Positions 22,925 to 32,724 of a DNA stretch of 64,000 nucleotides are shown piece after piece; positions within the stretch are counted from its first letter, which is position 1; every line of letters begins with the position of its first letter. The stretch is from Cornus controversa (taxonomy: Eukaryota; Streptophyta; Magnoliopsida; Cornales; Cornaceae). The translations under genes and the position numbers were made by a program. The notes beneath the pieces were generated by a model. The model did no database searches. It worked only from the letters and a program-made list of their open reading frames with translations, and was not told the DNA's origin. The stretch lies in contig CM048845.1 in assembly GCA_026545225.1 (NCBI GenBank), forward strand, positions 53,668,033 to 53,732,032, given 5' to 3'.

Positions 22925-24315
22925 TGATGTGATTTCAATTATACTTAACCACTCGCAATAGAACGAGTCCTCGTAGGACAGGGCTATATAGAGGGTGTCG
23001 AACCTCAAGGACTTGCAAGGTTGAATTGTTATGTTACTCAGTCTTTGAATTAATTCTAAAATAATTGAAAAATAATTGTTGATGTTTGATCGTGAAATTA
23101 ATTGAGCAAATTAAAGCTTTTAATTAATTGGTATTATGAAATTTAATCAAGAAGAGAAGGTCCTGGGAACTGACTTCACCACTAACCCTCTAACAATGAT
23201 AATTGTACTAATTTGGGACGTTTACTCTATGCATTCAGAAAAGAATGGCTACAAGCCCACTTCAGTTCTATCAAGAGGATTCATTCAACATACAATTAAG
23301 CATAACTCGTCTTCGCTAAGCATGGCCTATACATCTGACTAACTAATGATATGATAACCCATCTTCGCTTAGTACGAATTATAAAAACTTTAAATTGAAT
23401 GATCTGTGAAAACTATTGTATAACCTGTCTTAACAAAATCACAGAAGTTGAAAAGAACTAAACCCTAATCACTGCAAACATGCATTCATTCTACAAGAAC
23501 AAAAGTAAATATGCAATGAAATAATCCATTCAAATTAAAACTAACAGCACAGCTGTTGTTTATGTCTTGGTTATACAATCAATGCACAAAATAAATAATT
23601 CCCAAATTAATATACAAACTAATACATTGAAAGACAGGTTAGGGTTACATCACTTCCCCGGAATGGTGTTTAGCCGCTCATGATCGGAGGTCCAGGCTTG
23701 AACGATGATGAAGTCGCCATCGCCTTGCCCGTATCGTCACGAATCGCCTCTGTATATCTCTCTCTGCTTCCCCCCTCCAGAATACCCTAGTTTTTCTTCG
23801 TTTCCTCCTTTTTACTTTGCGAAAACAAACCAACGGGACACCTGGCCTACCCAAAGTGGCAAGTGCGCATAATAAAATGGCACTTGCTCCTCACAAAGTG
23901 GCATTTGCGTCCAAAAAGTGGCAGGCGGAGTTTGGGTCATTTTGACAATCGTGTACGGAGTTATGGTCTGAATACCAACACGGGTCCAGGACTTTTTAGG
24001 ACTGAATTGGCCCAATCTTCTATGCGAATGGGCCCGTGCTCCTTTTCTTCATTTAAATTCATTTCCAGCCCATTTCTTTAGTCCATTTAGTATGGATCTT
24101 CAATATAAACATATCTCTAATGGGCCAAGCTTCAGTGATAACTAAATGAGCACCATTTGTAGCCCGATTTCACCATTCGTAATCAGAATTACCCTTAATC
24201 ACCTACAATCATAAAAATATTAAAATTATTAATAAAAAATATGAAATAAATATTACTAAGACACTAATTCATATAATTTTAAGGGCATTGAATATTCAAT
24301 ATTCATTACTTATCA
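22925..24315 (-). repeat. E4 5' LTR
   Basis: 1391 bp, the twin of 18807-20197 at a constant offset of 4118. Followed on the right by the target-site copy TCGTT. Confidence 0.95.
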
Positions 24316-24320
24316 TCGTT

Positions 24321-24498
24321 CAAACTCGTATTATGTTTATTTAACATTATTATTTAATTCAGTTGCATTTTCCTTTCAACATTTATAATTCTTTTTCTTT
24401 TGTCCTTGTATTCTATTCTTGTATGCTTTCAGTTGTATTCATTATGTTTTATGTGTGAGACTAGCCACCTCATGCGTGAAATTGTAGGGGATATTTCA
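24321..24498 (+). repeat. Tekay-like 5' LTR, right part
   Basis: Continues the LTR interrupted by E4 and ends GATATTTCA; the sequence aligns with the last 180 bp of the 3' LTR (44335-44514). Confidence 0.9.
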
Positions 24499-24500
24499 GT

Positions 24501-24513
24501 TGGTATCAGAGCA
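24501..24513 (+). promoter_or_regulatory. Primer-binding site for initiator Met tRNA (Tekay)
   Basis: TGGTATCAGAGCA two bases after the LTR end is the usual plant initiator-Met primer site. Confidence 0.9.
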
Positions 24514-24650
24514 TTCCAGGTTCAAGTATTCTCAGGTCTTTAAGGTCCATCGTATGGTATCTTCCCCATTGCATATTCTGATAAATAGATTATAAGTATA
24601 GTACTCATTGTACTATATACGTCTTAGTCTATTATTGGGGTATTTTTCAA

Positions 24651-25318
24651 ATGCTGCCCTGTAGAAGAAGGAATGCGAACCACAACTAGGGTCAAGACAA
24701 TGTTCAAGATGGGAATACTGAACTTCTTTCCGATCTGGTAGCCATTATCATTCAGGTTGTAGCTACAGGAGTGGCGGCTGCTCTTCAGAATCAGCAGCCA
24801 CCTTAGTAGCCACTGCAGATGGCGCATGTTCCATTACCAGTGGAGTAGCCTAACAGTTGGGAAAGGATTCAAAATTCTTTCATAAGAGGGAGTTCCTAGA
24901 CTTACAGCAAAAGGAGAGGACAGTCGCAAGGTATGAGTAGGAGTTCACCAATATATCTTTGTTACACCTAAGGTGGTGAACACTGAAGAGAAGAAGATGA
25001 GCTGATTTGTGAATGGTGTGATGTGGCCTACTCAACAGGTCATTATGGGTAATCTAACTAATTCCACTTATGCTCAGGTGATTGATGCTGCATTGCAGCA
25101 CTGTCAGATGAGGAGGGATTAAAGGAGATGATTGGGGGAGAAACGAAATGGCAGATACTCCACTAGTCAGATAGTGGAAAAGAAAAATGGAAATAACAAG
25201 GCAACATGTTCAGCAAATGCACTATGGGAGGGTTTACAATGTCATGCCATGTGATGTGTAGGCTCCTCAGGTGATCGAGGGTAAGTTTCTAATAAAGGTG
25301 TAACTTTGGTCATTTTTT
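24651..25318 (+). pseudogene. Tekay gag, heavily decayed
   Basis: From ATG 24651 (MLPCRRRNANHN) an arginine-rich start typical of chromovirus gag is followed by many stops and at least one deletion. The capsid region is mostly gone: only about 670 bp separate the start from the protease, against well over 1 kb in intact relatives. Confidence 0.6.
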
Positions 25319-27038
25319 ATTTGATACTGGGGCATCACACTCTTTTGTGTCTCAGTCATTTGTTAGGCTATCGGGTATACTTACTCAGCTATGTAGTTCT
25401 CCACTTACTATAGCTACACTATTGGGAGTTAGTACAGTTTTACGGGAATGCTGTAATCAGGTCATTATAGGCGTTGGCAGACTCAGGTTCTTGGCAGACC
25501 TACTGGTCCTAGACATTAATTCATATGATGTCATATACGGGATAGATCAGTTATCGCATTATCATGCCCAGGTAAATTGTCATGATAAGGAAATCGTGTT
25601 TGTTATACCGAGTCAGGGGATTTATTTGGTTGTTATGCTACAATCAAATGGAGGGTCTAATACTCACCTATTCTTTATTAGTGAGGAGTCTCCGGAAGGA
25701 ATAACAGTTTCTATAGATTCCATTTCAGTGGTGCGAGACTTTCAGAATGTCTTTTAGGAAATTCCAAGGCTACCACTGAGTCTTGAGATAAACTTTGTGA
25801 TTTATTTAGCTCTAGGCACCAGACCTATTTCTAGGTCAGAGGAGGATTACGCCAGACATCTCAGTATTGTTCTGTAGACATTGAGAGATCACCAGTTGTA
25901 TGCAAAGTTTGAGAAATGTGATTTCTGGCACAGGGAGGTAAAATTTTTGGGTCATGTAGTATCTAAGAAGGGAATAGCAGTTGATCCAAGAAAGGTGTCG
26001 GCAACGTTAGAATGGAGGTAGCCTACCTCACCTACGAAGATTCATAGTTTTCTAGGATTAGTTGGTTATTATCGTAGGTTCATTCAGGGCTTCTCTAAGA
26101 TTGCTAGCCCGTTCACCCATCTGACTAAAAAGGGTGTGCCTTTCGTATGGGTTGAAAATTGTTAGGCAACGTTTGATGAGTTGAAGAGCAGGTTGACAAG
26201 TGCACCTAGCTACCCCTCAGAGTGGTATTGAGTACTTGGTATGTACTGATACATCATTGCAGGGTTTGGGATGTGTGTTGATGCAGGAGGAGAGGTCGAT
26301 ATCCTATGCTTCACATAAGCTTAAGCCTCACAAGCTTAATTACCTGAATCACAACTTAGAGTTGGCAGCTGTAGTGTTTGCTTTGAAAATTTGGAGGAAT
26401 TACCTCTTAGATGGGACCTTCAGATTGTTCAACGACCAGAAGAGTTTGTAATATCTATTCTCACAGAAGGAGTTGAATATGAGGCAGTGCAGGTGGTTGG
26501 AATTCGTGAAAGATTATCACTTTTCCATCTAATACCACCCAGGGAAAGAGAATGTAGTAGCTGCACTTAGTCACCGACTTTATGCTACTCTTTCAGCTTT
26601 ATTTGAAACAGAATGGAATGATTTGATAAGCATTGATGATTTAGCTGATGCTTTTGTAGCATGTGTAGTAATTACACCTACTATCATTCGGAGGACAATT
26701 TCAGGTCAGCTTACTGACTCGCAATGCATAGAGGAAGTGGCTGAGTTGAAATCTGGAGAAATACCATTTTATACAGTGGGTACGGATGGAGAATTGCGAT
26801 ATAAGGGGCGGTTAGTGGTTCCTCCCAAGGATGATTTGAGAAAGACAGTGATGAGTGAGACCCACAATTCTTAGTTTTTGGTACACTCAAGAGAGGATAA
26901 AGTGTACCAAGACATGAAACGATAGTTTTGGTGGGCAGTCATGAAAAGGGACATTGCTATATTTGTCTCTTAGTATAGTACTTGTCAAATGATCAAGATT
27001 GATCACCAGAGACCACCGAAATCTTTGCAGCCATTGCC
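25319..27038 (+). pseudogene. Tekay pol: protease, RT remnant, RNase H, integrase N-terminus
   Basis: The protease motif FDTGASHSF starts at 25319 and the linker is open to VVRDFQNVF at 25757. RT begins but jumps from LALGTRPISR (about 25800-25830) straight to SEEDYARHLSIVL, so the palm and the YxDD active site are deleted. The RT thumb ([29 protein letters not shown]) and RNase H follow, then the integrase zinc-binding start (26623-27038). Stops are frequent, many of them TAG where the family has CAG (for example 25875, 26163, 26971). At 27038 the gene is split by E3. Confidence 0.85.
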
Positions 27039-27995
27039 TGATGCGGCTAAACTGTGATTATATTGTAAGCTTAATTTTGCCCATTTTATCAAAATATAAT
27101 TTAACCACTCGCAAGAGCACGAATCTTTGTAGATAAGGTTCTATATAGAGGGTATCGATCCCACGAGGACTAGTTGCAATTGTCTTAAAAGAAGATTAAT
27201 TCTACTTTAATCCTAAAAACAGGTTTTGTTTGAGTTTTGTTTATACACTATTGCATAAATGAAATGACACTAAAAGTAAAGAGTTTAAAGTTGGGAGAGA
27301 GAACTAGGGTTGGTTTCCACCACTAGCCATTCACATGTTCATAAGTGTAGCAAGCATGGGATTCATGAATTAAATGCCTAACAATGTCATTAGGCTTGTG
27401 ACCTCAATGACATATCAAAAGATCAATGTGTGTGCTAACCTATCATAATCCATCTTCAACAAGCATAGCTCTTCAACCTAACTAACTACCTAATTACTCT
27501 ACTCTTTAAGTGAACGCTACATGCATCCAAACTACCTTGTCTTGGCATGGTCTATACAAACTAACATCACACATTCATTTTAACACCATTATCTAGCCAT
27601 CATTTGCACTTCTTGTGGAATATGCAAATGTTGTGCATTCAAGTGACAAAATCTACTCTAAGACAAGAATAAATTCCAAATCAAATGAATATATATAAGA
27701 AATGTATTTGTGTACATATTCACTAGGCTAAATAATCAACATTTAATTACAAATCCCAAGTGCTACAAAAAGGAACATGTTTACATGGCTAGGGCTTCAA
27801 CAACACCCTAGTATGGAAGTTAGGCACCCTTCCATTGATGGAGAAGATGAAGCTTCTTGGTCTGGTTCAGCTCCTTCTCCTCTCTCCCGAATGTCTCTCC
27901 TCCTCCTGGTCTGATGTCTATTGAGAGATATATGAGATATGAGAGATATGGCCCTTTTTGTGCTTTTTGGCTCCTTTTTCTCCCTTGGGGGCCCA

Positions 27996-28033
<38 letters not shown>

Positions 28034-28455
28034 TGTATCAAGAAGGCACCCAAAAGTCTTGTTCAAGTCAGACAATCCCCCTAAGTCGTGCAAAAAGGGG
28101 GATTTTGTTGCAAGTGGGAGAGCAGGTGAGCAAGTGGGCAAGTGGATTCTGCAGAATCTCGATTGATCGAGATTGGATCTCGATTGATCGAGATTTCGAT
28201 CAATCGAAATGAGATCTCGATCAATCGAGATTTCGATTAATCGAGATCAACATCTCGATTGATCGAGATGCCTTTGGCTGCATTTTCTGATTTCTTCTCT
28301 TGACTGCAGAAAGCTTCAAACTTTGCTCCATTTACTCCAATACCTGCAAAACGTCAAAAACACAAAAATACCGTAAACATATCTCGATAAACGCAAAAAT
28401 AGAACTAACATATGCAATAAAGAGGGTTCAAATGCATGGAATTGAACACTTATCA
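27039..28455 (-). repeat. E3 3' LTR
   Basis: 1417 bp, TGAT/ATCA ends. In sense order it contains the palindromic array (28269-28156), a TA repeat that can serve as TATA box (near 28031-28002), and a purine/CT-rich leader. It is 16 bp longer than its partner because of the TA repeat. Confidence 0.95.
28156..28269 (-). repeat. Palindromic array in E3 3' LTR
   Basis: Six to seven units of ATCTCGAT-TG-ATCGAGAT type (8-base arms, 2-base centre), lying about 125 bp upstream of the LTR TATA-like repeat. The same word builds the internal array at 32172-32554. Confidence 0.85.
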
Positions 28456-28492
28456 CACCCCCAAACTTACATATTGCTAGTCCCTTAGCAAT
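28456..28492 (-). promoter_or_regulatory. E3 polypurine tract and pre-PPT hairpin
   Basis: In sense orientation ATTGCTA-AGGGAC-TAGCAAT (28492-28473) precedes AAGTTTGGGGGTG (28468-28456), which abuts the 3' LTR. Confidence 0.85.
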
Positions 28493-29142
28493 ACGATATT
28501 ACAAAAGAATAATAAAACTAACTATCTTATACAAAAGTTTAATCAGGCTCAGTCATCAACTAGATAAAGGGCGATCATCCGCCCATTTCACATTCGGCAA
28601 ATGCAACAAGTATTACAGAACTATGCGGTCATTAGCAAAAATGCACTTTCACAAGCTATAAATAAACGACGGTCCCCACATAATGGCCAACCCGAGCAAA
28701 CATACCACTTCTGACCCCAAAATCCTCTTTGAAAAGTGAACATGCATTCTAACGCATGGCTTTTGTCATATTTGGAGAAGAAAACGAACAAATCTATTTT
28801 TAAGAGAAAAACTCATTGAAAACGCTCGACACAGCCGTTCATTATCACAAAACATTCATGATTGCTCATGTACGGATGACCGTGCAATGCTTAGCTCTTT
28901 TTGCTTTCTTGTTAGCCCATGTAGCGGCATTGGGCCAATGACTCCCAAACCAATTGGTTTTAGGGCATTATGTGAAGAAACACCCCTCGGACTTAATAAC
29001 CGAGCTTACAAGGCGATGAGCTTAAGCAAGCCACCCGCTTATTATTGCTCAACCTTGCACACTTATACGCGAATATTCCCTGCTTTGAGGCATAGAAATC
29101 CGGTTTATTGAGTGAGAAGGCTTATTGCAGATTTTCTCTTTT

Positions 29143-29177
<35 letters not shown>

Positions 29178-30412
29178 CAACCGGGAGAACTTATTCTTTA
29201 AGTTGTTCAGATAAAAACAGAAATTTACAAAATTCTCCCTCAGACTTATACCCCACAATTTAAAATGCATGTGTGTGAATTTGTGCGGTTAAGGACAAAT
29301 TTAGGGCAAGAATTGTACGTGCTCGTATTTGGACAAAAATGTAGACCGTTCTAGCCTACTACATAGCTTGCAAAAGTGCGGGTATTTACAATGTTAAAGT
29401 TCTTAACTACCTGCTGCATTTACCTCGGACATTTATTCGAATGACTTCCTTTAAAAAGCAAGACATCATAGCAAGTATGCAAAATATCAAGAAAATTGCT
29501 CTACAATGACACTCAATATAACGACTGAACATTGCATGCATATGCAAGTGGTATAGCATACCGCACCCCCAAACTTAAACGCAACATTGTCCTCAATGGG
29601 TGGACAAGGAGAACAAGGAAAGAATTTATCGGGATGGCAGAATGCGACAAAAATGGTGTTCCATAGTAGCGGTCATCCAGCAAATAAGAAAAACCTGCAC
29701 AGAACACCAACTGGATACCACGAGCATTAAAATGAACAAAAAAAAAGATAAACAGAGCATAATTAAATAATTATTCACAAACGGACCATGCCAATATCAC
29801 TGTATATCTAAGGGTCTGAACTGGTGTTTCCCAATTGTCTAAGAGGTCTATGCGATAAGATATTGACTATCCAGGCACGCTAACGTATAGCATGCAAAGG
29901 GGTTGCCTTTCTTTATTATCGCCATACTGCGTTGAAGCAATCTCAACAGTATTGGGAATTGAAACCAGGCGGTAATAAACGGAAATCATCAACTGAATCG
30001 CATATAACAAGTAGGCAAGTGGTACTACATACATAGTCAAAGTATAGAGAACAGAAATATTGACAGAAAGCAAAAATAAAGACAGTAAAGATAACAGATG
30101 TGATAACAGAAAAGATAACTGTATTCCATCAATATATAAAATGAGTTCAGTACAAAGTGTACATGCATCGGGAATACTCAAGAAAAGAACTAAAAATGAA
30201 AGAAAACATGGCCAACATGGCCTATCAAACATAAAGAAAGAAAAAGAAATACGAAAAGTAAAACAGAAAAGACAAATAAAATGCAGCTACTCGAGGGCGG
30301 GTGGTGGTGGTGGTGGCAGCTCGGTGGGAGCAGAAGTGGAGGTGGAAGCCCGTCCTGCAAACAGGAACTGCAGGTCCTGCCGGAAGGCTTGGAACTCGTC
30401 TAGAATCGCCCT
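28493..30412 (-). other. Non-coding 3' region of E3
   Basis: No supported gene. It holds a long T tract (about 29145-29173), a diverged copy of the block duplicated in E1 and E4 (about 28889-29010, TGACTCCCAAACCAATTGG), and, in sense order, hairpin CATTG-AGGA-CAATG (29598-29585) followed by AAGTTTGGGGGTG (29576-29564). Confidence 0.65.
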
Positions 30413-31513
30413 CTAACCCTGTGCCAGAGAAGAAATGTCCGAACGAATGCCCTCCAGCTGACTCTGCGTCACCTGGACGTGCTCATCAAAACCCTGCTGG
30501 AGCCGCTCTACGTCAGCCGCCAGGCAGGAGTAGCCAGTCGCTAAGATGTCATGCCGCTCTGCAGCCATATCCATCTCTTCCTCCTCCATCTCCTCCTCCT
30601 CTGACTCAGCCCCTGCAGGCTCTCCCTCATCCGTCTCCACCGGGGCATCCATATCTACATCATCTGGTGGATCACCCTGGTGGTCCTACCGCTCTAAGTG
30701 TCGCCTCACCCGCTCCCAATGAGTAGATGTGAAACGGGCGGGCGGTGCCAACTGGATGTCAGTCTGACTAACCGGTATACTGGCACTGTTGAGAAAAGCG
30801 GCGATCAGGAAAGGGAAGGGAAGCCGCCAATTCGCTGCTTGCCTCATCCTCTTTTTGATGAGGCCATCCCAGACTTTGTACATCTACCCCCAGATCAGTG
30901 ATGGGACAGAAAACCAAGTGCCCGTGTGGAAAGCATAGAGGCAACGGAGGAGGTCGCCCCTGCGCTCTGCCACGTGCTGCAGAGGACACGCGTTCTTGAT
31001 GAGAACGGTGTCCAAGAACCAAAACCTGCTCGGGCACATCGATTTGGACGTGCAGTTGTGACTGGGCGTGGTAAACGCCCCGCCACACATGTCCATCACG
31101 ATCGAGAACAGTGTCGTGTCTGCTGGGAGTGCGGCCCTGTAAAGTGGTCGACCGTCCTGGTCAACCATGTCTGGTGGCTGCTGGTGAGGGATGCCGAGCA
31201 TCTGAGCAATACGGCTCGACATAATCGTAATAGTGACGGTGCCCACGACCATCTGTAGTGTATCTGGCGCGGTGCAGGAGTAGGTCATGTGATCGTAAAA
31301 GACCTGCACTAAGCGCTCGTGTGCCACGTCGGTGGGAGGCACACATAGTCGGTCGAGGCGACGCCTCCTGAGCTCGGTGACAGTCCATGCAGTGTCGGGA
31401 TGACTCTCGAACTCTGCCAAGGTGAAAATCTGCTCCGAGTGAAACTTTCGAGACCGGAAGACTCGCCCGGGCACGTCTCTAACTGCACCGGGGGCATTCT
31501 TCACCCTCGCCAT
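30413..31513 (-). pseudogene. ORF-X of E3, two nonsense codons
   Basis: ATG at 31513 (MARVKNAPG) opens a frame that reads to 30413, about 366 residues, broken only by TAG at 30884-30886 and TAG at 30686-30688. The conserved domain has HERLVQVFYDHM, FWFLDTVLIKNACPLQH and TWFSVPSLIWG; the next codon is TAG where E1 has Gln (CAA). A segment WRLPFPFLIAAFLN parallels WTLPFPYLITKILQ in E1. The C-terminus has an acidic run (ESEEEEMEEEEMDM) and a coiled coil. The region is much richer in GC and CpG than the rest of the element. It lies downstream of integrase, the position of the env-like ORF in Athila. Function unknown; no membrane segment is evident. Confidence 0.75.
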
Positions 31514-31527
31514 AGCCTCGGAACAGT

Positions 31528-32140
31528 CTGCACTTTATTCCAAAAATTACGTAAATAAAAAGATAAAATAAGAGGAAAGCTAAACTAAGAATAGAAATAA
31601 AAGAATAAAAATGAGGTCCTAGTCCATGGTGCTGACAAGAATTCAAAAAGTCATTCTCAAAGAGGCGGTGCGACTGTATGCAACCGAAACGAAGGGTCCG
31701 CGATCACAAACCGTACACTAAGTATTTGAAACAAAAAGAGTGCAGAATCTCACCCATACATGAATTCCTACCCCCCGAAACCCACAAAATCTCATTACAG
31801 ATATCGCAATCGCACCCATCCAAACCAACATCATCTAACTATGTTTAGTATGCCATAAAACTATCAAAAATAGTGGGAGAGTACACAAAATGTAGCCATG
31901 CATCACTTACCTCAAGAGGAAGAAGATGAACGGCTCAAACAGAAGAAAATCCACTCGTAGCCGCGTAGAGAAGAGCACGCGAGTGCTAGCGGCGGCTTCG
32001 GACGATGTCGAACGGCGGGGGATGATCGGCGATGGAAGATCACGTGCGGAATGGTGCTTGGAGGGCTCTGGATCGCTCGGAGAAGAGTAGGAAGTCGGAT
32101 GGTTGTTTTGAAATGAGAGGGAAGCCCAACGGTTTAAATA
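31528..32140 (-). promoter_or_regulatory. Candidate internal promoter, leader exon and intron before ORF-X
   Basis: On the minus strand: TATA-like TATTTAAA at 32140-32133; a GC- and CT-rich leader of about 195 bases with no ATG; a consensus donor CTTGAG/GTAAGTG at 31911/31910; a 383-base T-rich intron; an acceptor GTGCAG/A ending at 31528 after a pyrimidine-rich stretch; and ORF-X ATG at 31513, which becomes the first ATG of the spliced RNA. The palindromic array lies directly upstream. Splice sites and start are inferred from sequence only. Confidence 0.6.
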
Positions 32141-32171
32141 AGAGTTCGGCTCACGTGCAGGCATCGCGTGC

Positions 32172-32554
32172 ATCTCGGTTGATCGAGATGTGCATTTCGA
32201 TCAATCGAGATTTCGCTTGATCGAAATCTCACTTCGATCAATTGAAATCAGCTTCGATCGATCGAAATTCCTTCCTCGGTCAATCGAAAATTCCTTCACT
32301 GAATCGAGTTTTTACTTCTATCAATCGAACTTTTAATTCATTCAATCGAAATTTTATTTCGATCAATCGAAATCCCATTTCGATCAATCAAAATCTTCGA
32401 TCGATCGAAGACCTATCGAAGTGCAATCGAAGAATACTACCTCTCGGGACTTTTGAACTTCTCAAATCTCTGCAATTTTTTGATTGATCGAGACCAGAAT
32501 TTCGATCAATCGAAATCTCGATTGATCGAGATCCTGGTTTCGATCAATCGAGAT
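32172..32554 (-). repeat. Internal palindromic array of E3
   Basis: A 383-bp run of degenerate ATTTCGATCAATCGAAAT and ATCTCGATTGATCGAGAT words, roughly 15-20 copies. It is the same word as in the E3 LTRs, but here it sits between integrase and the ORF-X promoter candidate. Confidence 0.85.
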
Positions 32555-32724
32555 GCTCAAAAACAGTCAGCTTGAGTTATGCTTCAAGGACTTGGATTTT
32601 TGGGAATTAGATACTAAGTTGCTTAGATACAAAACCTACTTTGGATTAAAGGGACATCATGGAAGCATGATAGCTACCATGGCTTCGCCACCTTACACGT
32701 CTATGGCGCGACGTTCAGATCGGC

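Larger units (their letters stand above)
18807..24315 (-). mobile_element. E4: young non-autonomous Athila-type element
   Basis: Two 1391-bp LTRs (18807-20197, 22925-24315) differ by one base in my reading (C in TTCACCATTCC at the first, G at the matching place near 24179). TSD TCGTT lies at 18802-18806 and 24316-24320. The element runs on the minus strand: primer site for tRNA-Asp at 22902-22919, one ORF (22658-21777), then a 1.6-kb structured 3' region and polypurine tract 20198-20210. The interior is only 2.7 kb, with no protease, RT, RNase H or integrase, so it must have been copied by another element's enzymes. E3 and the full-length relatives of E1 are candidate donors. Confidence 0.95.

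Noticed and set aside
19018..24081. Pairs of identical 65-72 codon frames at an offset of 4118
   Set aside because: They are chance frames in the two E4 LTRs, not duplicated genes.
27797..28212. Frames with runs of Ile-Tyr
   Set aside because: They translate a TA microsatellite in the E3 LTR; the same happens at 40128-40504.
30060..31258. Plus-strand frames of 100-141 codons, proline-rich
   Set aside because: They are antisense shadows of ORF-X and its acidic, coiled-coil tail; GC-rich sequence keeps several frames open.
28156..32554. Palindromic repeats considered as a CRISPR-like or satellite array
   Set aside because: Units are contiguous degenerate palindromes without unique spacers, and they occur inside retrotransposon LTRs and one internal site.
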